Shown: piece by piece, positions 50,741 to 58,115 of the stretch
Layout of the letters: the number at the start of each line of letters is the position of its first letter
How positions within the stretch are numbered: position 1 is the first letter of the stretch
Assembly (NCBI GenBank): GCA_030834895.1
Contig: JAUQXA010000024.1
Coordinates: forward strand, 124,001 to 188,000
Origin: Anaerolineales bacterium
Lineage (GTDB): Bacteria > Chloroflexota > Anaerolineae > Anaerolineales > Villigracilaceae
Direction of reading: 5' to 3'
Length of the DNA stretch: 64,000 bases
Made by a program: the position numbers and the translations under genes
Notes under the pieces: generated by a model
Databases searched by the model: none
Seen by the model: only the letters and a program-made list of their open reading frames with translations
What the model was told of the DNA's origin: nothing

Positions 50741-51781
50741 ATGACCGACTTAAAACCCGCCCGTATCCTTGCCGTTGAAACTTCCTGCGATGAGACCGCC
50801 TGCGCCATCGTTGAAAATGGACGCGCGATGCTTTCGTCTGTGGTTGCCTCGCAAATGGAAATCCACGCCCGCTACGGCGGCGTGTATCCCGAAGTGGCTT
50901 CGCGCCAGCACGTGTTGAGCATCATCCCTGTGGTGGAGCAGGCGCTCGCGCAGGCGCATCTCACGCTCAAGGACATCGATGCGATTGCTGTCACGCAGGG
51001 ACCTGGTCTCGCGGGCTCGTTGGTAGTGGGGATGAACATGGCCAAGGGACTCGCCCTCGGCGCTGGTCTGCCGCTGGTGGGCGTCAACCACCTCGAAGGG
51101 CATTTGTATTCGGCGTGGGTGTACGAGGCGGGTGACACAGTTCCGCCTGAACCGCAATTCCCGCTGATGGTTTTGCTTGTCTCCGGCGGACACTCCGAAC
51201 TAAACCTGATGACCGATCATCTGATGTATCAACGCCTCGGTTCCACGCTGGACGATGCGGCGGGCGAGGCTTTCGACAAGGTTTCCCGTCTGATCGAGCT
51301 TGGCTACCCCGGCGGACCCGCCATCCAGAAAGCGGCTGAAGAGGGCGACGCAAGCCGTTTCCAATTCCCGCGCGCCTGGCTCGAAGGGACGTATGATTTT
51401 TCGTTCAGCGGTTTGAAGACGGCGGTCCTGTACGAAGTGCGCGAATTGAAAAAGAAAAGCGGACACCTGCCCGTCCATGATTTGGCAGCCTCGTTCCAAA
51501 AAGCCGTGGTGGACGTGTTGTTCAAGAAGACGATGGACGCCGCGCGCGAGTTTGGCGCGAAGGAAATCCTCGTTGCAGGCGGAGTCTCTGCCAACCGCGC
51601 CTTGCGCCAGACCTTCCGGGCACAGACCGAATTCCCAGTCCACATTCCGCCGCTTTCCCTCTGCACCGACAATGCGGCCATGATCGCCTCGGCGGGATAT
51701 TATCGCTTTGCACTGGGGCATGTCTCCGGACTGGACATTGACGTTCTGCCGACCTGGCCGCTGTCACAGGTGACGGCGTAA
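50741..51781 (+). CDS. tsaD: tRNA N6-adenosine threonylcarbamoyltransferase
   Basis: A 346-residue ASKHA-fold protein that transfers threonylcarbamoyl from threonylcarbamoyl-AMP to A37 of ANN-decoding tRNAs (t6A). Signatures: ILAVETSCDETA at the N-terminus, the metal-binding HLEGH (about 115-119), LLVSGGHSEL and VAGGVSANRALR. Length is normal. It faces tsaC, the gene for the previous t6A step, across a strong hairpin. Confidence 0.97.
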   Translation: MTDLKPARILAVETSCDETACAIVENGRAMLSSVVASQMEIHARYGGVYPEVASRQHVLSIIPVVEQALAQAHLTLKDIDAIAVTQGPGLAGSLVVGMNMAKGLALGAGLPLVGVNHLEGHLYSAWVYEAGDTVPPEPQFPLMVLLVSGGHSELNLMTDHLMYQRLGSTLDDAAGEAFDKVSRLIELGYPGGPAIQKAAEEGDASRFQFPRAWLEGTYDFSFSGLKTAVLYEVRELKKKSGHLPVHDLAASFQKAVVDVLFKKTMDAAREFGAKEILVAGGVSANRALRQTFRAQTEFPVHIPPLSLCTDNAAMIASAGYYRFALGHVSGLDIDVLPTWPLSQVTA

Positions 51782-51803
51782 TTTTTCTGATCGCCCGGTG
51801 TTA

Positions 51804-51851
51804 AATGCAAAGAGTGGATTGACTTGCCCGAGTCAATCCACTCTTTGCATT
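51804..51851. repeat. Perfect 21-bp stem hairpin between convergent tsaD and tsaC
   Basis: 51804-51824 pairs perfectly with 51831-51851 across a 6-nt loop. It is the strongest hairpin in the window and starts 22 nt after the tsaD stop. No T-run follows on either strand. Confidence 0.75.
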
Positions 51852-51997
51852 AGGAGAATGTAACTTTATTATATTCAGTGAGATAAACGCTCGCTGAATC
51901 AAGCCTAAGGGGCGGATAAGAGAATTGAGCGAAAGATTGATAAAACTTCGTGCTGTTCGGATTTGAAAATAAGGGTTTCCTGAGAGCTTCCACGTTA

Positions 51998-52034
51998 GGG
52001 GTTTGCTTCGCCGCCTTCAGCGGCTCGCAATGAC
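51998..52034. repeat. Partial family II dispersed repeat
   Basis: TTTGCTTCGCCG and GGCTCGCAATGACA are the end pieces of the family II element, with GCCGCCTTCAGCGGC forming a small inner hairpin. It ends just before the tsaC stop codon. Confidence 0.55.
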
Positions 52035-52038
52035 ATGA

Positions 52039-52644
52039 TTACAACACCGTCATCAACTCCGAAAGCGAAATGGGACCCTGTCTCAGGATAATGGGTTGCT
52101 CTCCTGTGCAATCCACCAGCGTGGACGGGAGTCCGCCGGGAGTTTTGCCGCCGTCCAAGATCAAAGGGATGCGCCCGTCGAGTTGGTCGTACACCTCTTG
52201 AGCGGTGGATGGGCTTGGATGTCCCGAAATATTGGCGGAGGTCACGGCCATGGGACCGGCGGCGCGGAGCAGAGCGCGGGCATCGATGTGGTCGGGGATG
52301 CGGACTGCGACGGTGGGAGTGGCAGAAACGGCTGAGGGGAGAATCGGCTTCTTGGGGACAACGCAGGTTAGAGGTCCAGGCCAAAAATGGACAGCGAAAC
52401 GCAACGCCATGTCAGGGATGCCCTCCGCGACTTTGTAGATGTCATCCAAATCCGCGATCAAAATGGGGATGGCTTTTTCGACGGGGCGGTCCTTGGCAGT
52501 GTAGATGCTTTCGATGGCGGTATTGTCGAATGCAAGCGAACCGACCCCATAAACGGTATCGGTGGGAAAGGCGACAATACCGCCGCTTCTCAGGATGCGA
52601 AGCGCCTGCTCGATCTCTGTCGCGGGAACGATTTCAGTTTTCAC
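52039..52644 (-). CDS. tsaC: L-threonylcarbamoyladenylate synthase
   Basis: A 201-residue YrdC/Sua5-domain protein that makes threonylcarbamoyl-AMP from threonine, bicarbonate and ATP for t6A synthesis. Motifs: GGIVAFPTDTVYGVG (about 21-35), RPVEKAIPILI, WPGPLT, VAVRIPDH and VTSANISGHP. It is the short, single-domain form. The start is GTG 52644, overlapping the prmC stop by 4 nt, so translation is coupled within prfA-prmC-tsaC, a gene order conserved in many bacteria. Confidence 0.96.
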   Translation of the reverse strand: MKTEIVPATEIEQALRILRSGGIVAFPTDTVYGVGSLAFDNTAIESIYTAKDRPVEKAIPILIADLDDIYKVAEGIPDMALRFAVHFWPGPLTCVVPKKPILPSAVSATPTVAVRIPDHIDARALLRAAGPMAVTSANISGHPSPSTAQEVYDQLDGRIPLILDGGKTPGGLPSTLVDCTGEQPIILRQGPISLSELMTVL

Positions 52645-53480
52645 AATAAGGTAATCTCCAGCAGGCGGTCAAGCCCGGCAAGGTCCTTGTGCAAATGGAT
52701 CTTGACCTCGGAGAACGAGTCGTAGGCGAGGCTGAGGATTTGCATTCCCAGGGAGGCTTCGATTTCGAGCAGCATGATGCCCTGCGGCGCGAGTCGTTCA
52801 GGGGCAAGTTTGAAGAGACGGCGGTAGATGTCCAGTCCGTCCGTGCCGCCGTCGAGGGCAAGCGTGGGCTCGCGTTCGAAGATAGGCAGGCTGCGCAGAG
52901 TCTCGGTGGGGATGTAGGGCAGGTTGGAACAGATCACGTTGAACGTTGAACGTTCAACGTTCAACATTGGCAACAGGTCACATTCCACGAATTCGATCCG
53001 ATCCTGTACATGGGATTTTTCCGCGTTGCGTCTTGCGACTTGAAGCGCGTCAGGGGAGATGTCGGTGGCGAGGATGCGTGCGTCGGAGACATGTTTGGCG
53101 ATGGCGATGGCAATCGCGCCCGAACCTGTGCCAATGTCCACGACGCTTCTTTTTCCGGGATGAGCTTTCAGCCAGGCAATCGCCTTCTCGACCAGCAGCT
53201 CAGTCTCGGGGCGGGGAATCAACACGTCGTTCGTCAGGTCGAATTCCAGTCCGAAGAATTCCCATTTTCCCACCACGTAGGGAAGCGGCTCTCCCTTTTC
53301 CAATTTTTTCAACAACGGCTCGACCCGACCTGCATCCATCTCGAATTCCGGATGCGCCACAACCCAGGCGCGGTTTTTCCCCGTGACGTGCGCCAGCAGC
53401 ACCTGCGCGTCGAGTTGTGGGGTTTCGCTATGCGGCTCGATCCGACGGATAGCCGCGGTTAACAGGTCTTGAACTTTCAT
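52641..53480 (-). CDS. prmC: Peptide chain release factor N5-glutamine methyltransferase
   Basis: A 279-residue SAM-dependent methyltransferase that methylates the GGQ glutamine of release factors. The SAM-binding motif VVDIGTGSGAIAIAIA is about 117-132, and the active-site motif is NLPYIP (NLPY in place of the usual NPPY). Just before it the segment MLNVERSTFNV is encoded by a palindromic heptamer array (52938-52965), an apparent in-frame insertion. It lies 8 nt downstream of prfA, its substrate gene. Confidence 0.95.
   Translation of the reverse strand: MKVQDLLTAAIRRIEPHSETPQLDAQVLLAHVTGKNRAWVVAHPEFEMDAGRVEPLLKKLEKGEPLPYVVGKWEFFGLEFDLTNDVLIPRPETELLVEKAIAWLKAHPGKRSVVDIGTGSGAIAIAIAKHVSDARILATDISPDALQVARRNAEKSHVQDRIEFVECDLLPMLNVERSTFNVICSNLPYIPTETLRSLPIFEREPTLALDGGTDGLDIYRRLFKLAPERLAPQGIMLLEIEASLGMQILSLAYDSFSEVKIHLHKDLAGLDRLLEITLL
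52938..52965. repeat. 28-bp palindromic heptamer array inside prmC
   Basis: Two GTTGAAC units are followed by two GTTCAAC units, giving a perfect 28-bp palindrome. It lies three residues before the catalytic NLPY motif. Confidence 0.85.
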
Positions 53481-53488
53481 GGGCGTGG

Positions 53489-54565
53489 TTATTGATCATC
53501 CACGCCGGAGGCTGCCAGTTTGTCAGCTTCATCCTGTGTGGAAAGCTCTTCGATGAACTGGTCGATGGCACCGTCCATGACGCCGGGCAGGTTGTAACTC
53601 GAATAGCCGATGCGGTGGTCGGTGACTCGGTTCTGCGGATAATTGTAGGTGCGGATTTTCTCCGAGCGGTCACCCGAACCAACCTGCGAGCGGCGGTCTG
53701 CTTCCAGCTCTTCGCGGCGCTTCTGTTCCTCGATTTCGTAAAGGCGCGCGCGGAGAATGCTCAAGGCGCGGAGTTTGTTTTGCAGTTGCGAGCGTTCATC
53801 CTGACAGGTGACGATCATGCCTGTCGGCTTGTGATACAGGCGGACAGCGGTGGAGTTCTTCTGGACGTTTTGTCCGCCCGCGCCGGAGGAACGGTAGACT
53901 TCGATGGTGATGTCGCTTTCGGGGATGTCGATTTCCACGTCATCCACCTCCGCCAGCACGGTCACGGTTGCGGTGGAGGTGTGGATGCGTCCCTGCGATT
54001 CGGTCGCTGGCACGCGCTGGACGCGATGCACTCCCGACTCGTATTTCAGCTTGGAGTATGCACCTTTGCCCTTGACCTCGAAAATGACTTCCTTGTAGCC
54101 GCCCACGCCGATCGCGTTTTCCGACATGATCTCGATCTTCCATCTTTTTTCTTCGGCATAGCGGGTGTACATGCGGAAGAGGTCCGCGGCAAAGATGGCG
54201 GCTTCGTCGCCGCCCGCGCCCGCGCGGATTTCCACGATGACGTTCTTGTCGTCACGCGGGTCCTTGGGGACGAGCATGCCCTTGATCTCTTTTTCAAGAG
54301 TTTCGATCTTTGGGGTTAGGTCTTCCACGTCAGCTTTTGCCAGCGTCACCAGTTCGGCGTCATTTTCCGTATCGATGATGATGACCTTTGCCTCATCCAG
54401 ACTCTTCATTGCCTGACGATATTCCCTCGCCTTCAGGACGAGAGGTTCCAAGTCCACACGTTCCTTGTTGACTTCGGCGACGCGCTGGTAGTTGATTGTC
54501 GGGTCGAGCAGTTCATTGCCCAGTTGTTCGTAGCGTTCTTCGATTGCTTGTAGTTTGTCGAGCAT
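53489..54565 (-). CDS. prfA: Peptide chain release factor 1
   Basis: A 358-residue class I release factor that recognises UAA and UAG stops. The GGQ motif is in SSGAGGQNVQKNS (about 231) and the RF1-type tripeptide PAT is in VQRVPATESQG, which distinguishes it from RF2 (SPF). The N-terminal domain 1 and the C-terminal NYPQNRVTDHR block are complete. AAGGA precedes the ATG by 6-7 nt. It is the first gene of prfA-prmC-tsaC; a dispersed repeat lies just upstream. Confidence 0.97.
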   Translation of the reverse strand: MLDKLQAIEERYEQLGNELLDPTINYQRVAEVNKERVDLEPLVLKAREYRQAMKSLDEAKVIIIDTENDAELVTLAKADVEDLTPKIETLEKEIKGMLVPKDPRDDKNVIVEIRAGAGGDEAAIFAADLFRMYTRYAEEKRWKIEIMSENAIGVGGYKEVIFEVKGKGAYSKLKYESGVHRVQRVPATESQGRIHTSTATVTVLAEVDDVEIDIPESDITIEVYRSSGAGGQNVQKNSTAVRLYHKPTGMIVTCQDERSQLQNKLRALSILRARLYEIEEQKRREELEADRRSQVGSGDRSEKIRTYNYPQNRVTDHRIGYSSYNLPGVMDGAIDQFIEELSTQDEADKLAASGVDDQ

Positions 54566-54577
54566 ACAATTTCCTTA

Positions 54578-54693
54578 CGTCGTTGCGAGGAGGGTGATTT
54601 CCCTGGCGCAAACCTCCAGGGCAGGTGTCCCGACGAAGCAACCTCCTCATATTGACTTGAGATTGCTTCGGGGAGAGCGCCCTCGCAATGACC
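54578..54693. repeat. Dispersed hairpin repeat, family II copy 2
   Basis: Starts CGTTGCGAGGAGG and ends GCCCTCGCAATGACC, so the termini pair. Inside are a CCCTGG/CCAGGG hairpin, GACGAAGCAACCTCC and GAGATTGCTTCGGGG. It lies between prfA and the small membrane protein gene. Confidence 0.75.
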
Positions 54694-54765
54694 AATGACA
54701 TATGCGCAATAAAGCGCGGCATAATTGCTGCCGCGCGGACGGTATTATACCAATAAGCGATGTAG

Positions 54766-54906
54766 CTAGTAGGTTGTTACAGCAGAAAGCACCATTGAAA
54801 GGATCAGGAGGATCGCGAAGATGGCGAACAAAATCTGTGCCGACCTTCTTTGCGTGTTTTCCACGGTCTTTGTTTGCTTTTTGTTTTTTACGGTTTTTCC
54901 ATTCAT
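54766..54906 (-). CDS. 46-residue single-span membrane protein
   Basis: A short open frame on the minus strand: ATG at 54906, TAG at 54766-54768. The N-terminal 22 residues are very basic (MNGKTVKNKKQTKTV) and the rest is one hydrophobic helix (ILFAIFAILLILSMVLSAV) ending TTY. It starts 17 nt downstream of the receiver gene, so it would be the third gene of the uvrC operon. The clean positive-inside pattern argues that it is real, but there is only a weak ribosome-binding site and no recognised family. Confidence 0.55.
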   Translation of the reverse strand: MNGKTVKNKKQTKTVENTQRRSAQILFAIFAILLILSMVLSAVTTY

Positions 54907-54922
54907 TTTGATACTCACTTGC

Positions 54923-55300
54923 TTAAATAAGATGCCTGTAAAAAGCCTGGGACATTACTCTTTCCAGTTCGTCAATTGTAACAGGCTTCATCACGTATCC
55001 GTCCGCGCCCATTTCCATGGCTTTGTCCACCATCACGTCTGCGGCTTCCGAGGAGAGCATGATGACGGGCATGTTCTTCCACTCCTTGCGGCGGCGGACG
55101 AATTCCAGCATGTCCAACCCGCTGACTTCGGGCATATTGATGTCGAGAACCAAAAGGTCGGGATGCCCGCCTGCGAGCAGGGCTTGCGCGGCAGGCCGCG
55201 GGTGGATGAAATGCCTCGTCTCGCACTCCAGCAGTTTGAGCATCAAACTGACCGCGCGCGCCATTTCCTCGTCGTCGTCAATAATCCATACTTGTTTCAT
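54923..55300 (-). CDS. Single-domain response regulator (CheY-like receiver)
   Basis: A 125-residue stand-alone receiver domain. IIDDDEE carries the acidic pocket (about 6-11), the phospho-acceptor Asp is in LVLDINMP (about 52), and the conserved Ser and Lys are in MLSSEA and YVMKPVT. There is no output domain, so it must act by protein contact. It overlaps the uvrC stop by 4 nt (ATGA), which ties its translation to a DNA-repair gene. The cognate kinase is unknown. Confidence 0.92.
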   Translation of the reverse strand: MKQVWIIDDDEEMARAVSLMLKLLECETRHFIHPRPAAQALLAGGHPDLLVLDINMPEVSGLDMLEFVRRRKEWKNMPVIMLSSEAADVMVDKAMEMGADGYVMKPVTIDELERVMSQAFYRHLI

Positions 55301-57174
55301 TCCAAGTGTGCCTTGATACTTTCCGCCGCGGTATCGTTCATTCCTTTGACCGCGGCCAACTCTTCAATGCTTGCTTCCTTAATCTTATCCACAGACCCAA
55401 AATGTTTCAAGAGCGCCTTTCTGCGTGTAGGGCCAATTCCGGGAATGGAATCCAGTTGCGACGCCATGCCCTGTTTGGTGCGTCGTGTGCGGTGGGCGGT
55501 GATTCCGTAACGGTGCGCCTCATCACGGATGCGTTGCACAAGGTAGAGTCCCTGCGAATGACGGGGCAGGAGCAGGGGCTGGCTGTTATGCGGGAAGAAG
55601 ATTTCCTCCTCCTGCTTGGCAAGCCCGATGACCGGCACCTTGTCGAACAGGTCGAATTGCTCCAGGACTTTGACAACGCGACCGAGTTGTCCCTTGCCTC
55701 CATCTATGATGATCAGGTCGGGCAGGAAGGAAAACGAGGCGTCAGGCTTCGTGCTGAGCGAAGTCGAGGCATCCTGTGACCCTTTCCACCTTCGGAAGCG
55801 ACGGGTCAGCATTTCCTCCATCGAGGCAAAATCATCGGGTGCGCCGATACTGGTGCTGTCGATGTTGAACTTGCGATACAGGTTCCTGGCGGGTGTGCCC
55901 TGCTCGAAGACCACCATCGCGCCCACGGTTGCCACGCCCTGTGTGTGACTTACATCATAACACTCGATGCGGTTTGGCGGCGCAGACAGTTTCAGCGCGG
56001 TTTGCAGTTCGCCTAAAGCCTGTTCCTGTTTGTGGGTGTCCGCCTGCCATTGGGCGCGCAGAGCCTGCAGGGTTTCGGATGCGTTTTCGGCGGCCATTTC
56101 CACCAGTTCGTGCGGCTGACCCTCCTTCGGGACGAACAGCTCCACTTTGCTCCCACCGCGTTTTGACCTGAGCCACTGACCAATAATCTTGGCTTCCTCG
56201 ATTTCGATTTCTTCTGGAATCATCACCTGTTCCGGGATGTTCGCGGCCTCGGTGTAGAACTGCTTGATAAACTCGCTCATCACCTGCTGGTCGGCGGTAT
56301 CCTCCGTCCCTTCGAGGATGAAGTATTCGCGTCCGATCAACTTTCCGCCGCGGATGAAGAAAATCTGCACGCAGGCTTCGCCGTCCGTCCGCGCCATTGC
56401 CAACACGTCTGAATCCTTGTAGTCTGTGGCGAAGACAATTTTCTGTCGCTCGATAATGGAACTGATGGCTTTCAACTGGTCGCGCAGGGCGGCGGCTTTT
56501 TCGAAGCGCATTTCCTCCGCTGCTTTTTGCATTTCGCTTTCGATGCGTGTGACGATCTCTTCGCTATGTCCGCTGAGAAAACTCATCAGGTCGGAGATCA
56601 TCTGACGATAGCCTTCCTGGTTGACGGCTCCGATGCAGGGGCCGATGCACAGCTTGATATCGAAATACAGGCAGGCGCGTTTATCCTGACCTGTGATCTC
56701 GCGGTCGCAGGTCAGGTAAGGGAAGATGTGGCGCAGCACGTCCAGCGTTTGGTAGACAGCCCACGCCGAGGTGTACGGGCCAAAATAGCGCGAACCATCC
56801 TCGAACATCTGGCGGGTGACGGTCACTTTGGGGAATGGCTCATTCCAATGGACTTTGATATACGGATAACGCTTGTCGTCCTTGAGTCGGATGTTGTACT
56901 TGGGACGATGCTTCTTGATGAGGTTCATTTCGAGGATCAATGCCTCGAGTTCTGAACCGACCACGATCCATTCGATGTCTGCGATCTCGCGTACCAGGCG
57001 GCGGGTCTTGGAATCATGACTCGAATCCGCGTGGAAATAGGACCGTACACGGTTCCTCAGGCTAATGGCTTTGCCGACGTAAATGATCGTCCCTTCGACA
57101 TTGCGATAGAGGTAACAACCTGGCTTGGCTGGCAGTGTGGCAAGGATGCCTTGCAGTTTCTCGGAAATTTCCAT
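55297..57174 (-). CDS. uvrC: UvrABC excinuclease subunit C
   Basis: A 625-residue dual-incision nuclease of nucleotide excision repair. The GIY-YIG domain is N-terminal (GCYLYRN and IIYVGKA, residues 19-36), followed by the UvrB-binding UVR helix pair (about 210), the RNase H-like C-terminal nuclease (LIIIDGGKGQL, about 480) and a C-terminal helix-hairpin-helix (SIPGIGPTRRKALL and the following repeat). About 18 extra residues (DASTSLSTKPDAS) before LIIIDGG are encoded by a dispersed-repeat fragment. A TATAAT box lies 8 nt before the ATG. Confidence 0.97.
   Translation of the reverse strand: MEISEKLQGILATLPAKPGCYLYRNVEGTIIYVGKAISLRNRVRSYFHADSSHDSKTRRLVREIADIEWIVVGSELEALILEMNLIKKHRPKYNIRLKDDKRYPYIKVHWNEPFPKVTVTRQMFEDGSRYFGPYTSAWAVYQTLDVLRHIFPYLTCDREITGQDKRACLYFDIKLCIGPCIGAVNQEGYRQMISDLMSFLSGHSEEIVTRIESEMQKAAEEMRFEKAAALRDQLKAISSIIERQKIVFATDYKDSDVLAMARTDGEACVQIFFIRGGKLIGREYFILEGTEDTADQQVMSEFIKQFYTEAANIPEQVMIPEEIEIEEAKIIGQWLRSKRGGSKVELFVPKEGQPHELVEMAAENASETLQALRAQWQADTHKQEQALGELQTALKLSAPPNRIECYDVSHTQGVATVGAMVVFEQGTPARNLYRKFNIDSTSIGAPDDFASMEEMLTRRFRRWKGSQDASTSLSTKPDASFSFLPDLIIIDGGKGQLGRVVKVLEQFDLFDKVPVIGLAKQEEEIFFPHNSQPLLLPRHSQGLYLVQRIRDEAHRYGITAHRTRRTKQGMASQLDSIPGIGPTRRKALLKHFGSVDKIKEASIEELAAVKGMNDTAAESIKAHLE
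55741..55776. repeat. Dispersed-repeat fragment inserted in frame in uvrC
   Basis: GGCTTCGTGCTGAGCGAAG and GTCGAGGCATCC belong to the CTGAGCGNAGTCGAAG family found between genes at 19753. It encodes residues that other UvrC proteins do not have just before the conserved nuclease motif. Confidence 0.6.
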
Positions 57175-57182
57175 TAATGGCT

Positions 57183-57188
57183 ATTATA
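57183..57188 (-). promoter_or_regulatory. -10 box of uvrC (likely leaderless)
   Basis: TATAAT on the minus strand, 8 nt before the uvrC ATG (57174). There is no Shine-Dalgarno sequence in between. Confidence 0.55.
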
Positions 57189-57219
57189 AATTAGAAAATC
57201 AATGCCCCCAATTTCCCGT

Positions 57220-57247
57220 TTGACTTTTTGATTTTTGACCTTACAAT
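57220..57247 (+). promoter_or_regulatory. Sigma-70-type promoter of the Yip1-family gene
   Basis: TTGACT (57220-57225), 16-nt spacer, TACAAT (57242-57247). The ATG at 57282 follows after a 34-nt interval containing AAAGGAG. Confidence 0.6.
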
Positions 57248-57281
57248 AGAATTAAATTATTTTGATAAAGGAGAATGTATC

Positions 57282-58040
57282 ATGAGTGAATTCAACAATA
57301 CGCCGGTAATCCCTTCTTCACCCCAGCCATCAGGACCAGCTGGCTGGCTTTCGGTTTGGATCAAGGCTGTCACCCAGCCCAAAGAGCAGACATTTGTTGA
57401 TATTACCGAACATCCCGACGCCAAAGCCAAGACCGCCTATATCTGGGTCTTTATTGCCGGGACGCTTTCCGGGATCATCCAAGCTATTACGATGGCAATT
57501 AGCGCGGCAACTGGCGCTGTTTCTCCGCTTCAACAAATACCGGGCATGGAACAATATATCCCTCAGGGTACGGGCGGCGGTGGTGTTGGCGCCACTTTCA
57601 TTGGCGGCCTCTGCGCGTCTCCCTTGGCGGGTTTGCTGTATGTTGTGTTCTTCGCCCTTTTTGTGGCAATCATTCAATGGATTGCAAAGTTGTTTGGCGG
57701 TACAGGAACATACGAAAAGCTGTTATACGCCTTTGCGGCGATTTTCGTGCCGTTCACACTCGTTTCATCCTTGTTCGTGCTTTTGAGTGCGATTCCATTC
57801 GTAGGGCTCTGTACCTGGATCATCTCCTTGATTTTGGGCATCTATGCCCTTGTGCTTTACGTAACGGCGGTTAAAGCTGTCAACCGCTTTAGTTGGGGAC
57901 AGGCAATTGGTGCGTTGCTAATCCCATTGGTTGTCGTTTTGATTGTATGTGCCTGCATCGTGATTGGCAGTCTTACACTGTTGGCTCCCATGATTGGCAA
58001 TGTATTCAACGACATCAACCAGGGTTTGCAATCCCCGTAG
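57282..58040 (+). CDS. Yip1 family membrane protein
   Basis: A 252-residue protein. A soluble Pro-rich N-terminus (residues 1-50, GWLSVWIKAVTQPKEQTF) is followed by five hydrophobic segments (about 52-72, 108-130, 135-155, 165-200 and 215-240), the Yip1/YIF1-like layout. Bacterial members are of unknown function and often sit next to envelope or signalling genes. The ATG at 57282 is chosen because AAAGGAG is 8 nt upstream; the frame opening at 57228 overlaps the promoter. It faces the kinase gene across a terminator. Confidence 0.85.
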   Translation: MSEFNNTPVIPSSPQPSGPAGWLSVWIKAVTQPKEQTFVDITEHPDAKAKTAYIWVFIAGTLSGIIQAITMAISAATGAVSPLQQIPGMEQYIPQGTGGGGVGATFIGGLCASPLAGLLYVVFFALFVAIIQWIAKLFGGTGTYEKLLYAFAAIFVPFTLVSSLFVLLSAIPFVGLCTWIISLILGIYALVLYVTAVKAVNRFSWGQAIGALLIPLVVVLIVCACIVIGSLTLLAPMIGNVFNDINQGLQSP

Positions 58041-58068
58041 TAGTTTGATCTTCGACCAATGTAAGACA

Positions 58069-58109
58069 CCTCCCGGGTCATCAATGACGTGGGAGGCGTT
58101 TCTTTTTTT
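58069..58109 (+). terminator. Intrinsic terminator of the Yip1-family gene
   Basis: A 12-bp imperfect stem (58069-58080 with 58085-58096) followed by a T-rich run to 58109. It sits between the two convergent genes. Confidence 0.85.
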
Positions 58110-58115
58110 ACATGC

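Noticed and set aside
53492..54319. Long plus-strand frame opposite prfA
   Set aside because: Shadow of the codon pattern of prfA; prfA has GGQ and PAT motifs and a good ribosome-binding site.
54821..55510. Plus-strand frame of 229 codons opposite the receiver and uvrC genes
   Set aside because: Antisense to two well-supported overlapping genes; no family features.
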